Shown: positions 15,475 through 24,134 of the stretch, piece after piece
How positions within the stretch are numbered: position 1 is the stretch's first letter
Layout: each line of letters begins with the position of its first letter
Source of the DNA: CAVROP01 sp050012175
GTDB taxonomy: Bacteria > Acidobacteriota > Terriglobia > UBA7540
Direction of reading: 5' to 3'
Assembly: GCA_050012175.1 (NCBI GenBank)
Contig: JBEKHR010000005.1
Location: forward strand, 1-64,000
DNA: 64,000 nucleotides
Position numbers and translations under genes: made by a program
The notes under the pieces: model-generated
Told to the model about the DNA's origin: nothing
Database searches by the model: none
Seen by the model: the letters and a program-made list of their open reading frames with translations, nothing else

Positions 15475-16872
15475 ATGAACGGCGGCAAGTGGCGACGGTC
15501 AGGCAAGAGACTCGGGGCGTCAATGATCTTGGCGCTTCTTTTCCTGGCGCCGGGCATGGCTTGGGGTGTCGAGAGCCTGAAGTCCAAGCCGGGCTTCAAC
15601 CTTTTTAAGATGCAGCAGGACGTCCAGTTGGGGGAGGAGAGTGCTGAGCAGATTGATAAGGAGCTTCCCCTTGTAACGGACCCACAGGTGCTACGCTATA
15701 TCAACGATCTGGGACGGCGGCTGGCTTCATTGGCACCCCATAACAATTCAGAATACGCCTGGACATTTAAAGTCATAAATAGTTCTGACATCAATGCCTT
15801 TGCCTTGCCGGGCGGGTACATTTACGTGAACCGCGGCGCCATCGTGGCGGCCGAGAATGAGGCGCAGATTGCGGGGGTGATGGCACACGAGAGCGGGCAC
15901 GTGGTGATGCGCCACGGGACGCATGAGGTCTCACAGGCGTTGCTGGCCCAGGTACCGCTGGTGATCCTGGAAGGAATTCTTGGCCAGACGGGGAGTTTAA
16001 CTGCCCAGTTGACGGAGATGGGCCTGAGCTTAGGCTTGAACTCGATTCTGCTGAAGAACTCACGCAGCGCCGAATCAGAGGCTGACGAAGTGGGGGCGTA
16101 CATCCTCTACCAGGCAGGTTACGATCCTCACGCCATGGCCCAGTTCTTTGAGATCGTCGCGAAGAAGTACCCGCAGAAAACAATTCAGTTCTTCGCCGAT
16201 CATCCTGTTCCCGAAAACCGCATCAAGGCCGTGGACAGCGAAATCCCCCTGCTCGGGCCTGCCAAGGAATGGAAGACCGACAGCCCGGAATTTGAGGCCA
16301 CGAAGGAGCGCCTCCTGAGTCTCCCGGCCCCACCCAAGGCAACACCTGCGCCACCCGCTTCTGCCGGTTCCTCTGGTCCTCCTCCTGTGCCTTCGAGCCG
16401 GTTAATCAAGTTTGAGGGCAAGGGATTTTCAATTGATTACCCTGACAACTGGCAGATGCAGCAGAACGAAGATGCCGTCGCTCTCATCCCGCCCGGGGGA
16501 ATCGTGGAGGTCGCAGAATCCGGTTCGGCCCAGGCTTATGGCACTTCTATTAGTCGATTCCAACCCCAAAGTTCCCGGCAGGGTAATTGGGGATTGATCG
16601 ATGCTACGCAGGAATTGCTGGATACGATGCGCCTGTCGAACCCCAACCTGCGGGTGATTAAGCAAGGTGGCATGAAACTCGAGGGGCGTGCGGCCCTTTC
16701 TACCTTGCTTGAAACCGACTCGCCGCTTCAAGGTCAGAAAGAGCGAGACCTGCTGGTCACAACGCGCCAGAGTAACTCCCTGTTTTCGCTCATTTTTATT
16801 GCCCCCGAGTCGCTATTTGACGCCTACAAGCCGACCTTCGACGCCATGCTGCAAAGCCTCGAACTTCACTAG
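15475..16872 (+). CDS. Secreted M48 family metalloprotease
   Basis: 465 residues; GAAAGGAAAG precedes ATG 15475. An N-terminal signal peptide (MILALLFLAPGMAWG, about residues 17-31) directs export. The M48 peptidase domain shows the zinc motif HESGH near residue 139 and the downstream Glu ligand in SAESEADEVGAYILYQAGY near 200. FADHPVPENRIKAV marks the domain end, as in BepA/LoiP-type proteases. A Pro/Ala-rich linker (about residues 290-315) leads to a separate C-terminal domain with FEGKGFSIDYPDNWQM. Envelope quality control is the likely role, by analogy with BepA. The protein lacks the TPR domain of BepA. Confidence 0.9.
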   Translation: MNGGKWRRSGKRLGASMILALLFLAPGMAWGVESLKSKPGFNLFKMQQDVQLGEESAEQIDKELPLVTDPQVLRYINDLGRRLASLAPHNNSEYAWTFKVINSSDINAFALPGGYIYVNRGAIVAAENEAQIAGVMAHESGHVVMRHGTHEVSQALLAQVPLVILEGILGQTGSLTAQLTEMGLSLGLNSILLKNSRSAESEADEVGAYILYQAGYDPHAMAQFFEIVAKKYPQKTIQFFADHPVPENRIKAVDSEIPLLGPAKEWKTDSPEFEATKERLLSLPAPPKATPAPPASAGSSGPPPVPSSRLIKFEGKGFSIDYPDNWQMQQNEDAVALIPPGGIVEVAESGSAQAYGTSISRFQPQSSRQGNWGLIDATQELLDTMRLSNPNLRVIKQGGMKLEGRAALSTLLETDSPLQGQKERDLLVTTRQSNSLFSLIFIAPESLFDAYKPTFDAMLQSLELH

Positions 16873-16985
16873 AGCAGGTGTCAGGCGCCGGGTTTCAGGT
16901 GTCAGGGGCTCAACCAGGACTCAGGAGTCAGGATTCAGGACACAAATCTTAGACGGGTGCCGACATCAGAAATGGAGGTGGTGCT
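16873..16985. repeat. Short word-repeat run
   Basis: GTGTCAGGCGCC, GTTTCAGGTGTCAGGGG and ACTCAGGAGTCAGGATTCAGGA lie between the protease stop and the next start. These are the same words that are read as protein in nrdJ and btuB. Confidence 0.55.
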
Positions 16986-18015
16986 ATGAATCCGCAAAAG
17001 CCTAATCGTCGGGAGTTTTTGGGCAAAGCGACGCTGGGAATTGCCGCAACAACTGTAGGCGTTCCACTGCTGGAGCAAGCGGTGTCAGCTCCGCTGCCCG
17101 CCGCTGGGGCAGGCGAGATGCCTTACCGCACGCTGGGACGCAGTGGCGAGAAGGTGTCGCTTGTGGGCCTGGGCGGTTACCATATTGGCGCCCAAAAAGA
17201 CGAAGCGGAGAGCATTCGCATCATTCGAACCGCCGTCGATAAGGGTATCAATTTTCTTGATAATTGTTGGGACTATAACCACGGCGAAAGCGAAGTGCGC
17301 ATGGGTAAGGCCTTGCGGGATGGTTACCGGAAGAGAGTTTTCCTGATGACCAAGGTTGACGGCCAGGTGAAGGATGTGGCTGCAAGGCAAATTGACGAAT
17401 CGCTCCGCCGACTGCAAACGGACGCGATCGACCTCCTCCAGTTCCATGAAGTCATTCGCCCCGCTGACCCCGACCGCATTTTCGGTCCCAACGGGTCCTT
17501 CGAAGCGGCTTTGGAAGCGAAAAAAGCTGGCAAGCTCCGCTACATCGGCTTCACGGGGCATAAGGACCCGGACATTCATTTGAAGATGTTGGATGCCGCC
17601 TTCAAAGCGCGGGTTTACCTTCGATGCCGTACAGATGCCTTTGAACGTTATGGATGCCCACTTCAAGAGCTTTGGCAAGAAGGTGCTTCCCGTTCTGTCC
17701 AAGCACGGGATCGGCGTGCTGGGAATGAAGCCCATGGGCGACGGATTCATCCTGCGGAGCAACACGGTGACGCCGGTGGAGTGCCTGCACTACGCCATGA
17801 ATTTGCCCACCTCGGTTGTCATCACGGGCTGCGACAGCCTGCAAATCCTCGATCAGGCGCTGGAAGCAGCACGAACCTTCAGGCCTCTCGGGGAAAAACA
17901 GGTCGCCGCAATTTTGGCCAAGACTGCGCCAGTTGCGGCACAGGGTGAGTTCGAGCCGTTTAAGACGACAACCCACTTCGATGGGACAGCCCACAATCCA
18001 CAATGGCTGGGTTAG
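16986..18015 (+). pseudogene. Tat-exported aldo/keto reductase, broken by a one-base frameshift
   Basis: The start at ATG 16986 follows GGAGGTGGTGCT. The first part (about 208 codons) has a twin-arginine signal (NRREFLGKATLGIAA) and the AKR core: MPYRTLGRSGEKVSLVGLGG, FLDNCWDYNHGESEVRMGKAL, and DAIDLLQFHEV. After AAFKA near 17608 the homologous sequence continues one frame over (GFTFDAVQMPLNVMDAHF...) and ends at 18015. Removing the C near 17610 restores one protein of about 342 residues. The disruption is either a real mutation or an assembly error; the downstream half is otherwise intact, which favours a recent event or an error. Substrate unknown. Confidence 0.8.
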
Positions 18016-18184
18016 TCAGTAGTCAGTGGTCAGTGGTCAGTTGTCAGTGGTAAGCTGTGGGTGGTCAGTTGTCCCGCCAGGACGGGTTCACGCCCTGGGC
18101 CGCGCAGGGCGGGATCGGTCCTCTGGGCCTGCAATTTGAACTCGCTTCTGTTTTCGAGTTTCCATTTTCCAGTTTCCACTTTCC
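18014..18184. repeat. Word repeats AGTCAGTGGTCAGT and TTTCCAGTTTCC
   Basis: Repeats of CAGTGGTCAGT (18014-18072) follow the aldo/keto reductase stop. A GC-rich CCCGCC...GGCGGG stem comes next, then TTTCGAGTTTCCATTTTCC words (18145-18184). No gene lies within. Similar words occur at 46440-46540 and 61190-61225. Confidence 0.6.
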
Positions 18185-18188
18185 CGCC

Positions 18189-19016
18189 TCAAAAGGGAAT
18201 TTCTTGCTCGCTCTGGACTTCCAACCCCCCGGGCGTGATGGCGTAGATCGTTTGGTGGCGTGGGGGCTTTCGCCGGTGGGCCTCTTCGCGAGTATATTCC
18301 TCTTCTCTTAGGTAGCGGATCACCACTCGATCCTTCTCGAACTCGATCTTGCCATCGTACACGTCGTGGGCTTCCCACAAGGACTTCAGGTTCTGACCAT
18401 CGAAGGAATAAAAGATGGCGGTCAACCGGGGTTGGCTCTTGCCCGGTCGGAAACCATAAATAAAGAACCGCAGCGCGTCTCCCTCCGGCTCCTGTAGGAA
18501 CGCATAATGGAGGTCGGTGCGCGGCACAAAGTTCGTGACCGTAACGAGGCGGCTGTGGCCCAGCCGGCTGGAAAAGATTGCGACCACGTTCAAGCGGTCA
18601 TAGTCACTCCAGCCCAGAGTATATCCTGCGCCAATCACCACCTGGCCCTTCCACGGTTGGGCGAAGGCCGCAGGCTCTCCAAAGAGGGGGTAATGGAGCT
18701 CGGAGAAGGCCATTTCCAGTTGGCGTCGCACCTCCACATCGGAAGGCGTGCGATCGGCCATCCACTCCTGGAGATGATCGAGCACCAGCTTCTGGATTTC
18801 GTCCGTGATGGGCGCGGAGTCATCGAGCATCACGCCGTAGAGTTGTTGAGCTAAGTAGTTCACGTGGCCCGGCAGATCTGCTGGGGGCGGGGGAGGCGTC
18901 TTTTTCTTGCCTTCAGCCGCAACACTCACAAGAATGCTGAGCGCCACGGCAAAAAGCAATAAGGCGTACCCTGCCCACCTTGAAAGTGGTTTGAATCCTA
19001 ATCGTTTCTGGTTCAA
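18189..19016 (-). CDS. Secreted or membrane-anchored protein, unknown function
   Basis: About 275 residues. The best start is TTG at 19016, six bases after GGAGGTG. A GTG at 19025 is also in frame but overlaps that ribosome-binding site. The N-terminus has a hydrophobic segment (AGYALLLFAVALSILVSVAAEG), probably an uncleaved or cleaved signal, followed by a Pro-rich tract (KKKTPPPPPADLP). The soluble part has no motif I recognise, but repeated aromatic beta-strand patterns (GQVVIGAGYTLGWSDY, LRFFIYGFRPGKSQP) suggest a beta-rich domain. It is downstream of the alcohol dehydrogenase gene on the same strand, separated by about 100 bases. Confidence 0.6.
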   Translation of the reverse strand: MNQKRLGFKPLSRWAGYALLLFAVALSILVSVAAEGKKKTPPPPPADLPGHVNYLAQQLYGVMLDDSAPITDEIQKLVLDHLQEWMADRTPSDVEVRRQLEMAFSELHYPLFGEPAAFAQPWKGQVVIGAGYTLGWSDYDRLNVVAIFSSRLGHSRLVTVTNFVPRTDLHYAFLQEPEGDALRFFIYGFRPGKSQPRLTAIFYSFDGQNLKSLWEAHDVYDGKIEFEKDRVVIRYLREEEYTREEAHRRKPPRHQTIYAITPGGLEVQSEQEIPF

Positions 19017-19115
19017 GCGAAACACCTCCGCCGTCCTATCCGAGAGCCACGGTTCACGTCTGAAGCCTGTGAGGCCTAGGGAATCCGGAACTAACCCCGC
19101 CTTAATGCGAATCTG

Positions 19116-20078
19116 CTAGCCAAGAGGATTGGCCAGGCAGACCTTCAAGCAAGCGGTTCGCTCCAGATATTCAAACGCCTCAAGACTCTCCTCCAATGGA
19201 AACACTTTCGAGAGCAGAGGTTGCACCCTGACCTGCCCCCGCTGAAGCAAGTCCAGGGCGGCAGAAAAGTTCCCGCAGCGCGAGCCGAGGAGCGTGATCT
19301 CGTCCACCACGAGCTTGGTGGCATCAAAGGGCGCGGGGTCATGGAAGGTTGATTTCATCACCACTGTACCTCGCGGCTCAACCAGGCGGAAAGCTTCTGC
19401 GAGGCCGCGTGGCGAGCCGGTGGCTTCCACAACCACTGGAACGCTGGCCGCCTGCAACTCACTCTTGCTGTCGGTCATCACCCTGACGCCCCAAGGCCGC
19501 GCCAAGTCGAGTTTCCAACCATGCTTGCCCACGAGGATGACCTGGGCTCCAGCGCTTTTCAAGACTTGGGCTACCAGGAGACCCAACCGGCCGTCCCCAA
19601 GAACCACCACGCTCGTGCCGGGCTCGAGGCGCATCTGCTCAAGAACCTCGGCGGCGGCGGCCAGAGGCTCGACAAAGACTGCCGCCTCATCCGGAATGGT
19701 GGCGGGAACTCTGTGGAGATTCCGCAACGGCAGCCCCACGTACTCGGCAAAGCAGCCGGCACGGCTCACGATTCCCATAACTGTGCGGTGAGGGCAGTGG
19801 CGGGTCAAGCCGCGGAAACACCACGAGCATTCACCACATGCGATGTTGATTTCGCCCACCACGCGCTCGCCGATCCACGCTGAGTCAGCGCATTCCACCA
19901 CTCGCCCGACGAACTCATGACCCATTACACCCCGGAAGGCGGAGTAGCCTTTCAGGATTTCTCTATCCGTCCCGCAGATTCCCGCCAGCGTGACCCGAAT
20001 TAGCGCCTCGCCAGATTTGGGGATAGGCTTGTCGATATCACGCAGGGCCAGTTTTCCATCAAAGACGAGGGCTCGCAT
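19116..20078 (-). CDS. Zinc-dependent MDR family alcohol/polyol dehydrogenase
   Basis: 320 residues from ATG 20078; the frame continues upstream through a palindromic element and is spurious there. The catalytic zinc site includes AGICGTDREI and GHEFVGRVVEC. The structural-zinc Cys set is CGECSWCFRGLTRHC. The Rossmann segment SVVVLGDGRLGLLVAQVLKSAG binds NAD(P). It probably oxidises an alcohol or sugar alcohol; the closest look is to threonine/sorbitol dehydrogenase-like proteins. It lies directly downstream of selA, 160 bases away, with a MITE between. Co-transcription is possible, but no functional link to selenium metabolism is established. Confidence 0.87.
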   Translation of the reverse strand: MRALVFDGKLALRDIDKPIPKSGEALIRVTLAGICGTDREILKGYSAFRGVMGHEFVGRVVECADSAWIGERVVGEINIACGECSWCFRGLTRHCPHRTVMGIVSRAGCFAEYVGLPLRNLHRVPATIPDEAAVFVEPLAAAAEVLEQMRLEPGTSVVVLGDGRLGLLVAQVLKSAGAQVILVGKHGWKLDLARPWGVRVMTDSKSELQAASVPVVVEATGSPRGLAEAFRLVEPRGTVVMKSTFHDPAPFDATKLVVDEITLLGSRCGNFSAALDLLQRGQVRVQPLLSKVFPLEESLEAFEYLERTACLKVCLANPLG

Positions 20079-20093
20079 AACAATATCATTTGG

Positions 20094-20236
20094 CTTTGGA
20101 GTGCGGCAGCTTGCTGCCGCTTTTCCCGCACGGCGGGACCAGCATGCTGGCCGCCGGACTTGCCCATTCTGCTCCTGAGAGGCGCGCGAGCAAGCTCGCG
20201 GCGAAAAGAGCGGCGGCAAGCCGCCGCACTCCAAAG
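20094..20236. mobile_element. MITE family D, copy 1 (143 bp)
   Basis: The ends are CTTTGGAGTGCGGC and the complementary GCCGCACTCCAAAG, with inner GCAGCTTGCTGC and GCGAGCTTGCTCGC-like stems. It sits between selA and the dehydrogenase gene, 15 bases from the latter's start codon. Other copies lie at 50147-50305 and 56959-57086. No target duplication is evident. Confidence 0.75.
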
Positions 20237-20241
20237 ACTGT

Positions 20242-21645
20242 CTACTCAATCGCCTCCAAGGCTCGGATAAGCTCTTCGTCCTGTTCTTCAAACACGGTTC
20301 GCAGGTCAAGGAGCAGGGCATCCTGTTCAACTCGGGCGATAACAGGGGGCGAATTCTGCCGCAAGAATCTTTCGAGCTCCTGGGCACTATGGCGTGAATG
20401 CGTCACCGCCAGCAAGGCTGTGGGAAGCGCCTGCGCGGGAGTTGAGCCTCCGCCAATCAGCGAATCGCCATCCTGGACTCGAGCCGAGAATTGCGGGTGG
20501 GCCGAAATCCTTTCCGCAAGGCACGCGGCACGCTGGTGGATTGCTTGCCTGGAAAGCTGGATCATCCGCAGAGCCGGGATAGCCTGGGTTTTTCCCTGGA
20601 GGTAAAGAGAAATGGTGGCTTCCAGGGCCGCAATGGTGAGTTTGTCAACGCGCAGGGCGCGGAAGAGCGGGTTCTTGCGGATTCGTTCCAGTGGCTCGCG
20701 CCTACCGGCCAGGATTCCGGCCTGTGGGCCACCGAGCAGCTTGTCCCCGCTGAACGTGATCACGTCCACACCAGCACTCAGGCTGGCGCTTGCGGTCGGC
20801 TCATCCCGGATGCCATGAGGCGAAAGGTCAACCAGGCATCCGCTGCCAAGATCCTCCATGGAGATCAGGTTATGGCGTTGCGCGAGCTCCACGAACTCTA
20901 GCAGAGAAGGACGCTCCGTAAAGCCCAAAATGCGAAAATTGCTGGGGTGGACGCGCAGAAGCACGCGGGTTCGTTCACTAATTGCCGCCGCGTAATCGCC
21001 GATGCGGGTGCGGTTTGTGGTTCCCACCTCGCGAAGGATGGCGCCGCTCTTGGCGCACACGTCGGGGATGCGAAAGGACCCGCCTATCTCAATGAGCTCA
21101 CCCCGCGAGACAACAACCTCCGCCCCCTCGGCCAGGGTGTTCAAAGCCAGGAGCACGGCGGCGGCGTTGTTGTTCACCAGCAGCGTCTTTTCCGCACCGA
21201 GAAGCTGGCAAAAGAGCCGGTCCGTGTGCGTGTCCCGCTTGCCCCGCGCCCCGCGGTCCAGGTCGTATTCCAGGTTGGAATAGCAGGTGGAAACTTCCGC
21301 AAGATGCTCCAGCGCTTCGCGCGCCAGAGGGGCGCGGCCCAGATTGGTGTGCAAGACCACTCCTGAGGCATTGATGACGGCTCTCAGAGAGAAGCGGGTG
21401 GCAGCTTCGGCCTCGATGACAATCTCCTGTTCCAGCGCCTCGAGGGAAACGCTTGAAAGACTGCCCTCAACGATCCGATCGCGGAGACGCCGGAGGACCC
21501 GGCGCGTGCACTCCACCACCAGACGGCGGCCCGCGTGCGCCTGGAGATCTTTCAGGGCCGTTCGGCCCAGCAACTCGTTCACAGCCGGGATCTGGCGGAG
21601 CAGCCCGGTTGTCGCTGGCTCGGCATCACCCTCGGAGTGTACCAT
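20242..21645 (-). CDS. selA: L-seryl-tRNA(Sec) selenium transferase
   Basis: 467 residues, normal length for bacterial SelA, from ATG 21645. SelA is a PLP enzyme that converts Ser-tRNA(Sec) to Sec-tRNA(Sec) using selenophosphate. Family signatures are INASGVVLHTNLGRAPLA, CYSNLEYDL, REVGTTNRTRIGDY and SGDKLLGGPQAGIL, the last with the PLP-binding Lys. The N-terminal helical segment (LLRQIPAVNELL) contacts the tRNA. No selB, selD, tRNA-Sec or obvious selenoprotein is in the window, so the partners are elsewhere. The gene is divergent from the MXAN_5187-like gene at 21767. The fold signature is clear. Confidence 0.95.
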   Translation of the reverse strand: MVHSEGDAEPATTGLLRQIPAVNELLGRTALKDLQAHAGRRLVVECTRRVLRRLRDRIVEGSLSSVSLEALEQEIVIEAEAATRFSLRAVINASGVVLHTNLGRAPLAREALEHLAEVSTCYSNLEYDLDRGARGKRDTHTDRLFCQLLGAEKTLLVNNNAAAVLLALNTLAEGAEVVVSRGELIEIGGSFRIPDVCAKSGAILREVGTTNRTRIGDYAAAISERTRVLLRVHPSNFRILGFTERPSLLEFVELAQRHNLISMEDLGSGCLVDLSPHGIRDEPTASASLSAGVDVITFSGDKLLGGPQAGILAGRREPLERIRKNPLFRALRVDKLTIAALEATISLYLQGKTQAIPALRMIQLSRQAIHQRAACLAERISAHPQFSARVQDGDSLIGGGSTPAQALPTALLAVTHSRHSAQELERFLRQNSPPVIARVEQDALLLDLRTVFEEQDEELIRALEAIE

Positions 21646-21703
21646 TGCCTTCTAAATCCCAGCGTCATTTGAACATAGTTGCGCGGGAGCGTCAACTTTC
21701 CGA

Positions 21704-21734
21704 TTGACTGGCCTAACTTCAGCATGGGTATAAT
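21704..21734 (+). promoter_or_regulatory. Candidate promoter for the 21767 gene and purH
   Basis: An exact TATAAT lies at 21729-21734 with TTGACT at 21704-21709. The 19-base spacing is longer than ideal. It sits in the divergent gap between selA and the rightward pair. Confidence 0.4.
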
Positions 21735-21766
21735 TTGGACTTGCGGGACATGCATGAGGTACCTCT

Positions 21767-22321
21767 GTGACTATCGATGAGGAACTGAGCAAACTCGAAG
21801 ACGACCTTCGCCGCCTCAAAATTGAGTACGAGGTGTACCTCAACGGGAACTCCGACCGCCCCCCGCGCGATCGAGTCTATCGCGTTGAAAACTTCATCAA
21901 GCGTTACACCGGCGATCAGTCCAACCTGAACTTCGGCCAGCGTTACAAACTCAACAGCTTGGCGCAGAAATATGCCGTTCAGAACCAGCTCTGGAAAAGA
22001 AGATTGATGGAGAAGGAAGAAGGGCGCGGCCAGTTCGCGCAACAGCGGCGCGAGCTCGAAGCGTTGACTGCTGCGAACACGGTCCGCGTAGTTTTCTCGG
22101 ACCCGGAAGGAGAGCCGGAGAAGGTTGACCGGATCTTCAAAGCCATGATCAGCGCCCAGCGTAAGGTAGGTCAGAAAGGGGAGAACGTTGACCCAGCGAA
22201 ATTCCAGAAATACATTCGCGACAAGACCAAGCAAATCAAGGCTTCGCTCGGCTGCGACAAAGTGCAGTTTTCCGTAAGCGTCGAAAACGGCAAGGTGAAA
22301 TTCAAGGCGGTCAAAGCATAG
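21767..22321 (+). CDS. MXAN_5187 C-terminal-like protein
   Basis: 184 residues starting at GTG 21767, with GAGG upstream. It begins with a charged helix (EELSKLEDDLRRLKIEYEVYL) and has the pattern YRVENFIKRYTGD..NLNFGQRYKLNSLAQKYAV, which I recognise as the conserved C-terminal domain named after Myxococcus MXAN_5187. The function is unknown; it is a soluble, helix-rich protein, KAVKA at the end. It is 23 bases upstream of purH on the same strand, so the two are probably co-transcribed. Whether it has a role in purine metabolism is not known. Confidence 0.72.
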   Translation: MTIDEELSKLEDDLRRLKIEYEVYLNGNSDRPPRDRVYRVENFIKRYTGDQSNLNFGQRYKLNSLAQKYAVQNQLWKRRLMEKEEGRGQFAQQRRELEALTAANTVRVVFSDPEGEPEKVDRIFKAMISAQRKVGQKGENVDPAKFQKYIRDKTKQIKASLGCDKVQFSVSVENGKVKFKAVKA

Positions 22322-22343
22322 CAGGAACTTCTAAGGAACACTC

Positions 22344-23900
22344 ATGCGAAAAGTCTCGCGGGCGCTGATCAGCGTTAGTGACAAAGCTGGAGTCGTCGAT
22401 TTCGCGGCCGGCTTGGTTGAATTGGGGGTCGAGATATTATCCACGGGCGGCACGGCCAGGCTGCTCCGTGAGAGCGGCCTCAAGGTTCGGGACGTCTCGG
22501 AGGTGACCGGCTTCCCGGAAATGCTCGATGGGCGAGTGAAAACGCTCCATCCCAAGGTCCATGGCGGCATCCTTGCTATTCGTTCCAATCCCGAACACCA
22601 GAAACAGGTTGCGGAGCATGGAATCCAATTCATTGACCTTGTGGCAGTGAACCTCTATCCCTTCGAGAAAACGGCGGCGAAACCGGGGGTGACACTCGCA
22701 GAGCTTATCGAGAATATTGATATTGGCGGCCCTTCCATGATCCGGTCGGCGGCCAAGAACTTCCAGGACGTCACCGTGGTGGTGGATTCAGCCGATTTCT
22801 CGATGGTGCTTGGGGAACTGCGCGGGAACAGGGGAAGCATTTCACGGGAGACCCGCGCCCGCCTGGCACGCAAAGCCTTCGCCACCACGGCAGCTTACGA
22901 CGGGGCCATTTCCACCACCCTGCAGCGCTGGGCGGATGGCGCCGCCCTGCCGGAGCGTCTCCACTTGAACTATCGCAAGACGTTGGAGTTGCGCTACGGC
23001 GAGAACCCTCACCAGCGGGCGGCGCTTTATGTGGACCCTGCGGCAGGAGGGCGCGGCCTGGCCTCAGCGCGCCAATTGCAGGGGAAGGAGCTTTCTTTCA
23101 ATAACCTCGTGGACCTGGAGGCGGCCTGGCGGCTGGTGCGGGAGTTTGGCGAGCCGACTACCGTCATCATCAAGCATACGAATCCCTGCGGCGTCGGCTC
23201 CGCAGCAACCCTTGCGGAGAGCTACCAGCGCGCGCTGGAGGTGGACCCGGTCTCTGCTTTTGGGTCCGTCATCGCTCTTAATCGCCCCATGGATGCAGAA
23301 ACCGCAGAGGCAATGTCCAAGTTGTTTGTCGAAGCCATCGTGGCCCCAGGATACGAGCCCGCCGCCTTGGAACGCCTGGCGGAAAAGAAGAACCTCCGCT
23401 TGTTGCACATGTTGATGGCCGCAGGTGAAGAGGAGGGATTGCAGCTCAAAGCCATCGGGGGAGGATTGCTGGTCCAATCGCCAGACACCTTAGGCGCCTG
23501 CCCCCAGGACTGGAAATGCGTCACGGAGCGTCAACCTACCGAAAGCGAAATGCGAGGTCTGATCTTCGCTTGGCGTATAGTGAAGCATGTGAAATCGAAT
23601 GCCATCGTTTATGCGCGTGAGGGAGTGCTGGTGGGCGTCGGCGCCGGCCAGATGAGCCGCGTGGACTCCGTAAGGCTGGGCGCCACCAAGGCGCGCGAGC
23701 TGAAACACTCCCTGGAAGGAACCGTGGTTGCCTCGGACGCTTTCTTCCCCTTCCCGGATGGGGTGGAAGAGGCGGCGCAGGCTGGCGCTTCCGCCTTTGT
23801 GCAGCCGGGGGGGTCGGTTCGGGATAAGGAAGTGATTGAGGCAGCGAATCGATTGGGACTGGCCATGATGTTCACCAGCGTACGGCACTTTCGGCACTAG
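22344..23900 (+). CDS. purH: Bifunctional AICAR transformylase/IMP cyclohydrolase
   Basis: 518 residues, family-typical length. It carries out the last two steps of purine synthesis: formylation of AICAR with 10-formyl-THF, then ring closure to IMP. The N-terminal IMP cyclohydrolase domain shows ALISVSDKAGVVDFAAGL, EILSTGGTARLL and FPEMLDGRVKTLHPKVHGGI. The C-terminal transformylase domain has LRYGENPHQRAALY, FNNLVDLEAAW, IIKHTNPCGV and SDAFFPFPDGVEEAAQAG. AAGGA precedes the ATG. It follows the small MXAN_5187-like gene and ends just before a long word-repeat palindrome. Confidence 0.97.
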   Translation: MRKVSRALISVSDKAGVVDFAAGLVELGVEILSTGGTARLLRESGLKVRDVSEVTGFPEMLDGRVKTLHPKVHGGILAIRSNPEHQKQVAEHGIQFIDLVAVNLYPFEKTAAKPGVTLAELIENIDIGGPSMIRSAAKNFQDVTVVVDSADFSMVLGELRGNRGSISRETRARLARKAFATTAAYDGAISTTLQRWADGAALPERLHLNYRKTLELRYGENPHQRAALYVDPAAGGRGLASARQLQGKELSFNNLVDLEAAWRLVREFGEPTTVIIKHTNPCGVGSAATLAESYQRALEVDPVSAFGSVIALNRPMDAETAEAMSKLFVEAIVAPGYEPAALERLAEKKNLRLLHMLMAAGEEEGLQLKAIGGGLLVQSPDTLGACPQDWKCVTERQPTESEMRGLIFAWRIVKHVKSNAIVYAREGVLVGVGAGQMSRVDSVRLGATKARELKHSLEGTVVASDAFFPFPDGVEEAAQAGASAFVQPGGSVRDKEVIEAANRLGLAMMFTSVRHFRH

Positions 23901-23907
23901 AAAAACG

Positions 23908-24134
23908 AGCCTTCAGCCGTCAGCTTTCAGCTATCAGCAGACTTATTAACAGTCAATAGTGAATTGTGAATTGTGAACTGCGGAGGCAGAGTTCGCGTTG
24001 CGCACGGCGACCCGGCACTCTGAACGCTACGCTCCTTCAATTCATAATTTACTATTCACCATTCAGAATTGGTTTAAGCCCCTCCCCCTTTTTTTTCAAG
24101 ACCTGAAAGCTGATGGCTGATAGCTGATGGCTGT
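23908..24134. repeat. Nested word-repeat palindrome between purH and VWFA gene
   Basis: The left arm has CAGCCGTCAGCTTTCAGCTATCAGC, and the far right arm has the complement as CTGAAAGCTGATGGCTGATAGCTG. Inside are TGAATTGTGAATTGTGAAC and, complementary, TTCATAATTTACTATTCACC with TTCAGAATT. So two different word families are nested symmetrically. It lies between two convergent genes and may act as a bidirectional 3'-end hairpin. No gene lies within. Confidence 0.7.
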
